From positions 248,001-312,000 of the forward strand of contig NZ_FZMZ01000004.1 of the NCBI RefSeq assembly GCF_900187325.1: a DNA stretch of 64,000 nt. Direction: 5' to 3'. Shown in pieces: positions 25,906 through 34,340 of the stretch. The notes below the pieces were generated by a model. The model was not told where the DNA came from, did not search any database, and saw only the letters and a program-made list of their open reading frames with translations. The stretch is from Virgibacillus ndiopensis (GTDB taxonomy: Bacteria; Bacillota; Bacilli; Bacillales; Amphibacillaceae). Numbering within the stretch: position 1 is the first letter of the stretch; every line of letters begins with the position of its first letter. Made by a program: the position numbers and the translations under genes.

Positions 25906-26268
25906 TTAATCAATATAGATTCTTTCTAAATCAAACTGACTACGATTATCATAAGATTTTAATAGTACATAAAAAGTTTTTCCTTCTGATAAATAATTCC
26001 ATATCATAGTTATATTACCGTCTCTTGGTTCTTCATTTTCAAAAATGGTAAAAAATTCATTTTCGTCAAACACAGATGTCTTAATGCCGAAGTTCCCTTC
26101 AACTGTTACAATAAATTCATTATCAATATGACCTAATTCCCCTACTTCTACAAACCCAAAATAGCTAGTCGATTTATTATAGTTATAAAAAACAATCACG
26201 ATGGATACTAATATTGCTACTAAGATAATAACGTTTTTTCTTGTTATTACTTTTTTTCTTACACCGAT
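25906..26268 (-). CDS. Hypothetical membrane-anchored protein, odd start
   Basis: The open frame extends from about 26268, reading GVRKKVITRKNVIILVAILV SIVIVF (basic stretch then one membrane helix) before an extracytoplasmic ~90-residue domain. The AGAGGAGAG ribosome site is followed by in-frame ATC, with no ATG/GTG/TTG until GTG at 26199, which would delete the anchor. I annotate from ATC; the start may be a mutated ATG. No family recognised. Confidence 0.5.
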   Translation of the reverse strand: MGVRKKVITRKNVIILVAILVSIVIVFYNYNKSTSYFGFVEVGELGHIDNEFIVTVEGNFGIKTSVFDENEFFTIFENEEPRDGNITMIWNYLSEGKTFYVLLKSYDNRSQFDLERIYID

Positions 26269-26418
26269 ACTACATCTCTCCTCTTAATCGCTTAAACTTA
26301 TCATTGAAGCAATAATCCTTATGCGCAATCTGGACTCTTCCACTAACCTACCTCAATAGTTGAAGAAAGGGTTCCTGCCATAATCATAGATTTTATAAAA
26401 TAAAAAGCCACCGTAGTT

Positions 26419-26709
26419 CTAATACGGATATAATGCAGTAAAAAGATACAGTAAAAAATATTTTATTTTTCCTGTAATTAACATTTCAACAACTCGAATA
26501 GCATAAGTCATTCCTAAGGAAAAGGTCATGGCAAGCATTAATACATTTGGAAAGTCAGTCGAATATTTTTCATTTACCAATACATCAGTCGAAATAAATA
26601 ATATCCGGATAGAAAAATAGATTGCCGAAAGAGTAAAAAGAATATCCAAAGCTAAAAATAGCTTAATTCTTTCCCTACATCTTTCTAGCGTTTTGTCTAT
26701 TAGCTTCAC
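26419..26709 (-). CDS. Hypothetical small membrane protein
   Basis: The 96-aa product has three hydrophobic segments (about 17-39, 52-70, 80-95) after a basic N-terminus (LIDKTLERCRERIK). It starts at GTG 26709, 7 bases after GGGAGG. No family recognised. It is a single gene between repeat-containing gaps. Confidence 0.65.
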   Translation of the reverse strand: MKLIDKTLERCRERIKLFLALDILFTLSAIYFSIRILFISTDVLVNEKYSTDFPNVLMLAMTFSLGMTYAIRVVEMLITGKIKYFLLYLFTALYPY

Positions 26710-26835
26710 ACCCTAGCCTCCCTTATCAAAAACTCTCTCTAAGCAAGAGAAGTGCATTTTTTATTCTAGAATGCGCACTTTAATGGAATAACTGTAATAT
26801 AACATCATTCTTAAAATCACTAAATCCCTTATTCG

Positions 26836-26853
26836 ACTAACGCACCCGTTAGT
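26836..26853. repeat. Dispersed hairpin repeat, ACTAACG form
   Basis: ACTAACG CACC CGTTAGT is a perfect 7-bp stem with a 4-base loop, between two genes. It is a compact complete copy of the dispersed family. Confidence 0.65.
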
Positions 26854-26869
26854 GATATAAGGTAGCTTC

Positions 26870-27307
26870 TTATAATTGCAAACTCATAGTAACTGTTCTA
26901 ATGCCAAATCCCAACTTTTCATACAATTTAATTGCTTGATTCCCTGCAAATGCACTTAGACGGATTTCTGAGTATCCACCTTGTTTTAGTTGGTCAATAC
27001 CAGCTCTCATTAACAGTTTGGAAATTCCATTACCTCTAAATTCTTGTAGAACAAATAGTTCGTAAATAAATCCATTCATCTTATCAGTAAATTGGTCTTT
27101 ACTTGCCCCTATTAGAATCCAACCCATTAATTTATCGTTCTCGGTTGCTATCAAATAATAGCTTCCCTTTTCCAAAAGTGGTTTAACAAGTTGGTCAATT
27201 TTTTCTTTCGTGGGTTCTACCTCACCTAATGCTCCATCAAAAATAGCTTGGGGAGAAAGTGATAATACCTTTTTTAGTTCAAAATCATTAGGTTTTCTAA
27301 TTTCCAA
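26870..27307 (-). CDS. GNAT-family N-acetyltransferase
   Basis: The 145-aa product shows YELFVLQEFRGNGISKLLMR (acetyl-CoA loop RxxGxG) and FAGNQAIKLYEKLGFGIRTV near the end. It is complete. The start is TTG 27307, 9 bases after AAAGGA. The substrate is unknown. Confidence 0.85.
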   Translation of the reverse strand: MEIRKPNDFELKKVLSLSPQAIFDGALGEVEPTKEKIDQLVKPLLEKGSYYLIATENDKLMGWILIGASKDQFTDKMNGFIYELFVLQEFRGNGISKLLMRAGIDQLKQGGYSEIRLSAFAGNQAIKLYEKLGFGIRTVTMSLQL

Positions 27308-27536
27308 CTGAATCAGTCCTTTAATCTTTTTTTCAGTTCGTATAATATCTCAATAATTATTTTCTAAAGACGATGTTTACTTGAATTCCTATTGTGCTAA
27401 ACTGCCCCGTTAGATCAATAACTTAGTTTGATTTTAACATTAAATTCCATCAATTCATCCGAATTATTCAAAAAATTATTTTATTCAACCCGTCTGGTAA
27501 TGATAATGATGATAATAATTTTGGGAGTGAGCTATT

Positions 27537-28371
27537 ATGCTATTATCGGATGCTGCAAAGGGTATGAGGCAGATAAGAAAATTGAGGGTTTTTCTGCACA
27601 AACATTAAACGCTATAGGCTTCAAGCAAAACTACTAATTGAACATTTTGGGAATATCAATATGAATACTATAACAACTCTACAACTAAAGAGTTATTTAG
27701 CTGAATCTAGTAATAACCTAAAACCATCAAGTTTGTCTCATCGTATCAGATTTATTCGTTCCCTATTTCGATGGTCACACGAGGAAGGGATTATTGAGTT
27801 AAATCCAGCTAGTAAAATAAAGGAACCAAAAGTAGGTAAACGGATTCCAAAATTTCTTACTGAAAGAGAAATTGAGTATCTTAGGGATGCGTGTTTTTCT
27901 CCTATAGAGAAAGCCTTATTTGAGTTTATGTTTTCAACTGGATGCCGAATAGGAGAAATAGTTTCATTGGACCGAAATAGTATTAATTGGGGGAATCAAT
28001 CTGCTATTGTTCGTGGAAAGGGAGATAAAGAACGAGAAGTGTACTTCAATATACGATGCGATATTCGGCTAAAGGAATATTTAGATAGTAGAGAAGATAA
28101 TGATCCAGCTATATTTGTTACAGAACGTTCTCCACATAGGATGAGTATAGCTCAAATGAGATATATCATTAAGCGGATTTCCCAACATGCAGGAATAAAT
28201 AAGACCATACATCCTCACCAGTTAAGGCATAGTTACGCAAATCCACCTGTTGAATAATGGAGCTCCACTAGAAGTTATTCAAAGCCTATTAAGTCACGAA
28301 AAAAGCGAACAACAAGAATTTACGCTCAATTAAGCGGGAGGATTCGGCAAGAGTTTTATAAAAAGTATTAG
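27537..28371 (+). pseudogene. Second tyrosine recombinase, frameshifted
   Basis: Starts GGGAGTGAG-n5-ATG CTA TTA TCG GAT (MLLSDA), the same leader and first residues as the intact recombinase at 12010-12825. Several small indels interrupt it: near 27560, 27615-27630, 28237 (SYANPPVE in place of SYATHLLNN) and 28308 (HEKSE-TTRIYAQ). The central part (TTLQLKSYLAESS to HQLRHSYA) is open and retains STGCRIGEI, RGKGDKE and HQLRH. It is clearly a dead paralogue of the first recombinase in the opposite orientation. Confidence 0.85.
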
Positions 28372-28377
28372 GATAAG

Positions 28378-28413
28378 GAAGAGCTACGTTGATTAGATCG
28401 GCGTAGCTCTTTT
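28378..28413 (+). terminator. Terminator after recombinase pseudogene
   Basis: AAGAGCTACG / CGTAGCTCTT stem with a 13-base loop and T-run, 7 bases after the stop. Confidence 0.8.
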
Positions 28414-28456
28414 AAGCTATTGCACCCGTTTGTTTAAGTACATTTGGAACCAACAG

Positions 28457-28687
28457 TTATCCAAAGTGATTATGAAACCACCAAACAATAAGAATCATAC
28501 TCACTATTCCCCAAGCTGTGGTACTCACTATCCACCAAATTATGGATTTAGCTTTTGTTGAATTTTCCTCGTCTTCCATATTTGCTGTTATAAAAGCGAG
28601 CTTACTTTCCATACCTTTTTTCATAGAAGTGAGAACAACAAATCCGATTATTATGAAACCAATAGTTATCCAAAGTAATAAGTCCAC
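28457..28687 (-). CDS. Hypothetical two-helix membrane protein
   Basis: The 76-aa product has two hydrophobic helices (about 3-22 and 48-70) linked by a charged cytoplasmic-type loop (KKGMESKLAFITANMEDEEN). GTG 28687 follows AGGAAGG by 8 bases. No family recognised. Confidence 0.6.
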   Translation of the reverse strand: MDLLLWITIGFIIIGFVVLTSMKKGMESKLAFITANMEDEENSTKAKSIIWWIVSTTAWGIVSMILIVWWFHNHFG

Positions 28688-28811
28688 CTTTTATACCTTC
28701 CTTTTTTTGTGAATTACTTTCTTTTCAATCTTCTTTATTCAATTATCCTGCTTCTTTAGTATAATAACTTCTACATAAAACAGCGTTAATCCTTCTAGAA
28801 TTACCCACCTG

Positions 28812-28973
28812 TTAATTGAATAGATACATCTTATCGTTATCTTTAAAGGGGTCACAAATAAAAAGTTTTGATTTTTTACTAAGGTTTCTTAAGTGTTCAA
28901 AGTGCTTAATTAATAAACCCTTGGTTAGTTCACCCTTCTTTTTATCTTTTAATATTGCTACAAATTTTTTCAT
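28812..28973 (-). pseudogene. Truncated YciI-family fragment
   Basis: MKKFVAILKDKKKGELTKGL to LFICDPFKDNDK is about 70 percent identical by eye to the first half of the full gene at 54725-55048, then breaks off after 53 residues at a dispersed-repeat boundary. AAAGGGGG precedes the ATG. The missing half contains the conserved YciI closing strand, so it is unlikely to function. Confidence 0.72.
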
Positions 28974-29082
28974 AGAATACCCCCTTTTTTCAACTAACCT
29001 GCTAGTTAACACAATAAGCAATAGGAGCTGCCAATCGACAAATCCCTGTTCAGTTATTGCACCATTTAATTAAAAAAGAAAT

Positions 29083-29909
29083 TTATTCAAAAGAGATACT
29101 ATACCATATATAATTAAATTTATTTTTAAATCCTATATTTTCTGCAACTGAAACAGATGGTTTATTTATCTCCATACAATCCCAATATGGAGTATTATTA
29201 TTCTCTATACAGTCTTTTACAAAAGTATGAGCCACTTTTTGTGCAAGTTTTTTTCCTTGATGATGCTTTAAAGTCTCAATGTCTATACCGTGTACATTTC
29301 CAGCCACTACACCTGAAAAACAAACACTTACAATTTCATTTTCATAAACAACACAATAACCAACACCATAATTTAAAAACCTTTCAATCGAAGTCCAAAA
29401 CTCTAAAATTTTCGAATGCAAAAATCCAATGTTTTCATATGCTAAATAATCTTTGTTATCCAAGATAGTTTTAGTGATTTTTATAATTTCATATCCATGC
29501 TCGATAACAGGTTCATTTTGTTTTTTATATTCATCCTTTTGTAATTCATAAACCTTTTGATTGTAATCAATCAAATTTTCGCCAAATACTTTTTTGAAAG
29601 TCTTATTCCATTTCGAATGATTACCTATCGCTTCAAAAGCCGTTAAACCAGCTTTTCTAGCATCTGGTTTACTGTATTAAAAAAATTGTTTAACTCAAAA
29701 TTAAATCCATCATTTTCTTCGTTACCAATAAAGATAAATCCATTATTACTTCCCAACCAAATAAATCCAGAAGTAGGAGTAATAATATCATCCACAAATA
29801 TGCGACCAGAATTTTTCCCTTCAACTATGGATTTTGGTTCTAAGTGTCCTTGTTCATATAATAATTCTTTACACTTATAAAATTCAGACCTTTTAAGTTC
29901 TGAAATCAT
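29083..29909 (-). pseudogene. GNAT (PF12746-type) acetyltransferase, one frameshift
   Basis: N-terminal part (ISELKRSEFYKCKELLYEQG, RIFVDDIITPTSGFIWLGSN) runs to about 29665, where the frame shifts by one base; the remainder (PDARKAGLTAFEAIGNHSKWNKTF, then HGYEIIKITKTILDNKDY, GIDIETLKHHQGKKLAQKVA, WDCMEINKPSVSVAENIGF) continues in another frame to 29083. Together they give one complete ~275-aa GNAT of the Bacillus ZmaR/GNAT_acetyltran type. The start ATG follows GAGGAGG. Stop of the preceding GrpB gene is 14 bases upstream, so the two are an operon. Confidence 0.8.
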
Positions 29910-29923
29910 TCGTTTTCCTCCTC

Positions 29924-30442
29924 TCACCACATACGATATTTCTCAAACCAATCCAATGCTCTCTCTTCCATTTCCTGAACAAAAGGTTTTTTGGCTTTAC
30001 TGTAGAACTTTGTATTGTCATAACGTTGAGCCAACTCTTCTTTTATATTTGTATAACGCTTGACTTCTTGAGGATGAGTTCTTAGATAATCCCGCAAAAT
30101 CAGGTGCCGTTTTATTTCGGGATTATCAAATTGATAGAAATGAATGTGGTGCGTTCTTTCTTCCCCACCTCGACGAAATAATCGTCTACCTGCAATTCCC
30201 CACTCGCCAGCAATGTCGTAATCTAAAGATTGCATTTGTTCATCAAATTCGTCAATTTTCTCTATATCTTTCACTAGGCACATCATATCAATAACAGGCT
30301 TGGCTTTCATACCTGGAACAGAAGTACTTCCAAAATGTTCGAATGTAATAATTTCATCACCAAATACCTGCCTTAACAGTCGAGTTTCATTTTCAAACAT
30401 TTGAATCCAATTTTCATCGTATTCAGTTAGCCGAATCTTCAC
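29924..30442 (-). CDS. GrpB-family (UPF0157) nucleotidyltransferase-fold protein
   Basis: The 172-aa product has the GrpB hallmark block EHFGSTSVPGMKAKPVIDMM (GS...D-x-D-like nucleotidyltransferase core), RLFRRGGEERTHHIHFY and HLILRDYLRTHPQEVKRY. It is complete. GTG 30442 follows GAGGGGGA. The family is of unknown function and is often found near acetyltransferases, as here. Confidence 0.88.
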   Translation of the reverse strand: MKIRLTEYDENWIQMFENETRLLRQVFGDEIITFEHFGSTSVPGMKAKPVIDMMCLVKDIEKIDEFDEQMQSLDYDIAGEWGIAGRRLFRRGGEERTHHIHFYQFDNPEIKRHLILRDYLRTHPQEVKRYTNIKEELAQRYDNTKFYSKAKKPFVQEMEERALDWFEKYRMW

Positions 30443-30533
30443 ATAAGTCCCCCTCAGAGTGTCTGCAAGAGCAGTCTTATTTCACGATTGCCCCTGTTTG
30501 TTTAAATCTTTCACTTTTTTATTATTGTTTATC

Positions 30534-30764
30534 TTATAAATATGTTCTGTATTTCCTCCATACTTCATAGCTTGAAGTCAAAATCAATAAAAAGATACCT
30601 ATGCTAATCGAAAATATAAGATAATTATTGGATGGAATTTGGCCATTGGAAGCAGCATAAAATACTCCTGGATTAGCAAGTAAAAGCCCCAAAAGAGTTG
30701 GCAAATATGTTTGCCACCATGCACCCTTTTCTATTTGCTTATCAGTAATTTCAATATCCACCAA
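30534..30764 (-). CDS. Hypothetical small membrane protein
   Basis: The 76-aa product (GTG start) has two hydrophobic stretches (GAWWQTYLPTLLGLLLANPGVF region and NYLIFSISIGIFLLILTSS). The frame stays open upstream with another hydrophobic run (SPFLIIVVIGTIGFLV), so the true protein may be three-helix with a non-standard or lost start. No family recognised. Confidence 0.5.
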   Translation of the reverse strand: MVDIEITDKQIEKGAWWQTYLPTLLGLLLANPGVFYAASNGQIPSNNYLIFSISIGIFLLILTSSYEVWRKYRTYL

Positions 30765-30848
30765 AAATCCAATCGTGCCAATGACAACTATAATAAGAAA
30801 AGGCGAATTACCCTTTATTTCAACCTTACAAACTGGAAGTTGACAGTC

Positions 30849-31163
30849 CTACTTTGCTGTTCTATTACGATATATAATCAGAGTAATTACATTCAATATG
30901 ATGGTAACGGTGAGAAGTACTGCTGCAATGAACACCACAGCGCCTGTAATGTCCATAAGTGCAGACCAATCCGCAATCTTTACTAGATGATAGTTATAGA
31001 AAATCTGTAAACATAGCGAAATAGCACAAGCACTGATGCTCATTATGGAAAGAGCGGCCCAATTTCTATATTTTTGCTTTTCAAATCGCATGAGATTGAT
31101 AGCAGGAAGTATCCAAGCAATTAGTCCTAGCACAAGGCTGCCAAGATTAAGCAAACCAATCAT
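30849..31163 (-). CDS. Hypothetical integral membrane protein
   Basis: The 104-aa product has three membrane segments (GLLNLGSLVLGLIAWILPAI, SIMSISACAISLCLQIF, and GAVVFIAAVLLTVTIILNVITLII) separated by short charged loops. AAAGGAG lies 6-7 bases before the ATG. It resembles small uncharacterised Firmicute membrane proteins. It may be cotranscribed with the next small membrane gene. Confidence 0.7.
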   Translation of the reverse strand: MIGLLNLGSLVLGLIAWILPAINLMRFEKQKYRNWAALSIMSISACAISLCLQIFYNYHLVKIADWSALMDITGAVVFIAAVLLTVTIILNVITLIIYRNRTAK

Positions 31164-31232
31164 ATCTAATCTCCTTTGTATTTTTTATATCTTCCTTCTT
31201 ATTCAATAATACTGCACTAATAATTGCACCTT

Positions 31233-31553
31233 TTAACTTAATAAGGGGAACACATTTATAATAGGTTCTTCATAAGGATGGACACTTCTAATTAGGTTTT
31301 TCACTTCTTCAATTTGCTTGTATTTACATCTAAATTCCATTTTACATTCGGTTCCAAACGAAATTTCCCCTTTATTACCATTAAAAGGTGTTGATTCACT
31401 CAATGGTCTCCAATATCCTTTTGAGATAGAGTAGGAAACAACATTATCGTAATTTCCTACAGTTAAAATGCCAATAACATTAAGCTCATCTCTTAACTGT
31501 TCTATATATTCCTTTGGTAAAAGCACTTCTACTTTTACGAATTCAAACTCCAT
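31233..31553 (-). CDS. NIF3/YqfO C-domain-like (PII-like) protein
   Basis: The 106-aa product FVKVEVLLPKEYIEQLRDEL, IGILTVGNYDNVVSYSISKG, then SVHPYEEPIINVFPL matches stand-alone relatives of the PII-like insert domain of YqfO/NIF3 proteins (conserved HPYEEP). It is soluble and probably trimeric by homology. The role is unknown. TTGAGGGAA precedes the ATG. Confidence 0.75.
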   Translation of the reverse strand: MEFEFVKVEVLLPKEYIEQLRDELNVIGILTVGNYDNVVSYSISKGYWRPLSESTPFNGNKGEISFGTECKMEFRCKYKQIEEVKNLIRSVHPYEEPIINVFPLLS

Positions 31554-31700
31554 TTTATTCCCTCAATTTCGTTTTATAAATTATAATGACTTCTTAAACA
31601 CAGCTGCTACTTCTAGCACAAGCATAAACCTTGTTGAATAATCTCACTCATTAATCAAATTTACAAACACGATAGCATTCTAATCGAATTATTCCTATGT

Positions 31701-32783
31701 CTAATAATGCTTCCCGTATTTAACAAGTACATGCCACAAAAGTTTCAATTCCTGGAGAACTTCCTTAAATAATCCGCGTTCTAACCAATTTTGAGGATTA
31801 CGATGTAAATCCATTACAGCCAACCCAATTACACGTGCATTGATACTATTATTTTTTGCAATACGTTTTGCAAGCGACGGCATTGTTGATCCTCTAAAGT
31901 CTGAAGGGACTTCTTCTACATTAAGAGAAAAGCCACCATGCCAATATAATTCAATAGAGTATATACGGCAGATGTTTTCTAAGGTAATCCCAATTTTTGT
32001 TTCTTTAAAAGAAGGATCTGCAACAAGCACCTCGACGTCATCTTTAAGTGAAATATCGCCATGAATTTGAGCTTCAATATAGTGATTAAGATTGCGGTTT
32101 GGTTCTTTATTTGCTGGATATGTAAACGTCTTTTCAAGATTTGTGAACAAATGTTTTATTAATTTACTAGGCGTCAATTGAGATTCTCCAATTGCTGAAT
32201 CTCTTACAAACACCTCTTCCAGGAGCGTGGACATTATGAAATCAAACGCTTCATAAGTTCCCTTTTCTTTAGGATCTTGGTGCGAATCTAAATAGGTGAA
32301 TGTTGAACGATGTGAGACTTTAGGAGAAAGAAGGAAATAACAGGAACCAAAACGTGGAACCGGTCCATCTGGGTGCAGCATCAAATTTAATGCACCATAT
32401 TTAGGGCGTTGGTCATTGGTTGTTCCATCCAGTTGGTATGCTCCTCCAAAAATTTTATTCTCCCATAAGTCTCTTTCACCTCCTGGATGAGCAGATACCT
32501 TACCGTTTGATATTAGCGTTTCAAATTGGTTCTTATATATTCCCTGTTCCAATAGTGATTCAGCAACACTTTTCATAGATGAGACTGGTCTATCTGGGTG
32601 AAAATGAAGTCCAATTCTTCCATTAGCCTTTAAGCAGCTAACGGCTTTTTCGAAAACATCAACAGAAATATTGGACATCTTTAGTATATGATGAATTGTT
32701 GCTTTAGCTTCCTTATTGTAGTTACGAGCATAGTTTGTAATATAGTTTAAAGCAAATTTTTGAGAGCGCGATAATTCTACCAA
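31701..32783 (-). CDS. DUF3626 protein
   Basis: The 360-aa product shows the family blocks LHFHPDRPV, ISNGKVSAHPGGERDLWENK, GALNLMLHPDGPVPRFGSCYF, HRSTFTYLDSHQDP and YIEAQIHGDISL. It is complete. It starts at TTG 32783, 7 bases after a GGGGGGGA ribosome site. It has no signal peptide or membrane span. DUF3626 has no defined function that I can name. The conserved His/Asp/Arg blocks suggest an enzyme. It is the last substantial gene before the tRNA. Confidence 0.85.
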   Translation of the reverse strand: MVELSRSQKFALNYITNYARNYNKEAKATIHHILKMSNISVDVFEKAVSCLKANGRIGLHFHPDRPVSSMKSVAESLLEQGIYKNQFETLISNGKVSAHPGGERDLWENKIFGGAYQLDGTTNDQRPKYGALNLMLHPDGPVPRFGSCYFLLSPKVSHRSTFTYLDSHQDPKEKGTYEAFDFIMSTLLEEVFVRDSAIGESQLTPSKLIKHLFTNLEKTFTYPANKEPNRNLNHYIEAQIHGDISLKDDVEVLVADPSFKETKIGITLENICRIYSIELYWHGGFSLNVEEVPSDFRGSTMPSLAKRIAKNNSINARVIGLAVMDLHRNPQNWLERGLFKEVLQELKLLWHVLVKYGKHY

Positions 32784-33242
32784 CGGATTGTCCCCCCCTT
32801 TTTATCTGAAATTTTTATGCTCTTGATTATCATTCCTTACGCTAATTACTATAAATAGCTTAAATAGAAAATAGAAAACTTTATTGCACCCATCTGCACC
32901 ATTAGCACAACAAAATTCATCTTAGTAAAATATTAACATAATATCCTAGCTATCTGTTGTCTAAATTCTAATCTTCTGAAACATTCACCGAAATAAAAAG
33001 ATCGATAAAATGTCGACCTCCTTGTTAAACTCTAGCGTCCGATAGTTGAATAAATAACTTAACTAGGGTATCTTCAATTTTTGCACCTGTTTGGTTTCAA
33101 AATTTTATTTCAACCGCTTATTGAAAATATTGCGGTCAACCGATTTGCCGTAATTAGTCAGAAAGATATATTCTGAATCAAAGTCTTGGTAATTTTCTTG
33201 AATAGTTCATGAATCGATTCTTGAACTTATAAACTTCGACCC
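32784..33242. other. Intergenic gap with repeat remnants
   Basis: Contains TATTGCACCCATCTGCACCATTAG (split by eye) near 32882, an AAAAGATCGATAAAATGTCGAC hairpin near 32998, a CCGATAGTTGAATAA remnant at 33038 and a TTGCACCTGTTTGG remnant near 33080. No gene was seen. Confidence 0.5.
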
Positions 33243-33422
33243 TTACTTTTTCGTGAAGTATAAGGAAACGTATACACGAATGATGTTCTTATCATTTTGA
33301 AATCGTCTATTGATTTTCTTAACATCAACATATTCGAAGACAACGTTAATTGAATCAATTAGCTTCCTATCAATTCGCCACTTGCTCTTCACAGATTTTC
33401 CTTTCAATTTATTTGTCGCCAT
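33243..33422 (-). CDS. Possible small basic protein next to tRNA-Val
   Basis: A 59-codon frame, MATNKLKGKSVKSKWRIDRK LIDSINVVFE..., is lysine/arginine-rich and ends YVSLYFTKK. Its ATG directly follows the T-run of the tRNA terminator, with AAGGGCG upstream, so the reading frame may be a remnant at the island edge and not an expressed gene. No family recognised. Confidence 0.3.
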   Translation of the reverse strand: MATNKLKGKSVKSKWRIDRKLIDSINVVFEYVDVKKINRRFQNDKNIIRVYVSLYFTKK

Positions 33423-33427
33423 AAAAA

Positions 33428-33468
33428 ACGCCCTTTTACTCGGATTTTACTCGAATAAAAGGACGTAA
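33428..33468 (-). terminator. Terminator downstream of tRNA-Val
   Basis: Minus-strand ACGTCCTTTTATTCGAG / CGAGTAAAAGGGCGT hairpin followed by TTTTTT, about 115 bases after the tRNA. Confidence 0.75.
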
Positions 33469-33582
33469 TGTTCCGCAATATTGTTTGGTGGAAATCCGCA
33501 ACCCTGTTCCATAAACAATTAAAATCTTTCACAAAAAAACACGCTTGAACCGTTGTCAAACGTGGCTTTTTGTAAAAATTAA

Positions 33583-33655
33583 TGATTCCGATTGGGCTCG
33601 AACCAACGACCTCCACCCTGTCAAGGTGGCGCTCTCCCAGCTGAGCTACGGAATC
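33583..33655 (-). tRNA. tRNA-Val (anticodon GAC)
   Basis: The 73-base cloverleaf on the minus strand has acceptor GATTCCG/CGGAATC with discriminator A, D-arm GCTCAGCTGGGAGAGC, anticodon stem CCACC/GGTGG with loop TTGACAG (GAC), and T-arm GTTGGTTCGAGCCCAAT. CCA is not encoded. It marks the boundary between the accessory region and the core-like region. Confidence 0.95.
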
Positions 33656-33844
33656 AAATATAAAATTATCGTAATCTAACTATATAGAACCTATCAATCT
33701 CTGTCAATACTTATCCAGTTTACATGAACAACAACCCTTATTGACTATTTACCGGTCTTATATTTTAATATCAATGCTACCTTCTCGCTGTTATTATGGT
33801 TTTTCTTTTGGTCCAAGTGTAACAAGCATGAACTCCTTGGTCAA

Positions 33845-34230
33845 ACGCGCAGTTCTAACCAGTAAGCGCGCGACTTTTTTAGGTTGAAGTGCAATTCCTC
33901 GGACCGAGCGCGCAATCTATTCCTTATTTCGCGCGACTTCACACCTTAAACGCGCAGCTCCACAGCAAGAGCGTGCAATTCCACCAGTACACCGTGCGAC
34001 TCCTCCCTTCTATCGCGCAGCACCCGGACGAGCGCGCAATCTATTCCTTATTTCGCGCGACTACGCACCTTAAACGCGCAATTCCTCAGAACGAGCGTGC
34101 AATCCCCCATAATACCGCGCAACTCTCACCTTCTATCGCGCAGCACCCTAACGAATCGCGCGACTTCGCACCCTAATCGCGCATCTCCCGGACCGAGCAT
34201 ACCAACCGAGCAGCACCACGATGTATCTAA
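33845..34230. repeat. CGCGCAAT-type minisatellite array 1
   Basis: About eighteen degenerate units of 19-22 bp, each with a core such as GCGCGCAATC, CGCGCGACTT or CGTGCAATTC. A longer block, GAGCGCGCAATCTATTCC then TTATTTCGCGCGACT and CACCTTAAACGCGCA, occurs twice (from about 33,920 and 34,032), which indicates higher-order duplication. It lies between tRNA-Val and the ABC exporter promoter. Short open frames across it are by-products. Confidence 0.85.
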
Positions 34231-34340
34231 ACTATATGTAGACAACGTTAAAACTTCAGCAAGTCTCTACCCTCGATAAAAGCTCCTTTTCCCTATATAA
34301 TAGAAAGAAAATTGCTTAAAATTCAGCCGGAGGTCACAAA

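Noticed and set aside
33404-33616. 70-codon minus-strand frame beginning in tRNA-Val
   Set aside because: Its first part is the tRNA gene and its middle is the tRNA terminator; not a protein gene.
33840-34230. CRISPR array (regular short repeats)
   Set aside because: Units are only about 21 bp with no separate unique spacers, repeats are degenerate, and no cas genes are present; it is a minisatellite.
33889-34279. Open frames over the first minisatellite
   Set aside because: Same reason as for the 52.5-kb array: repetitive DNA keeps frames open, with no start signal.
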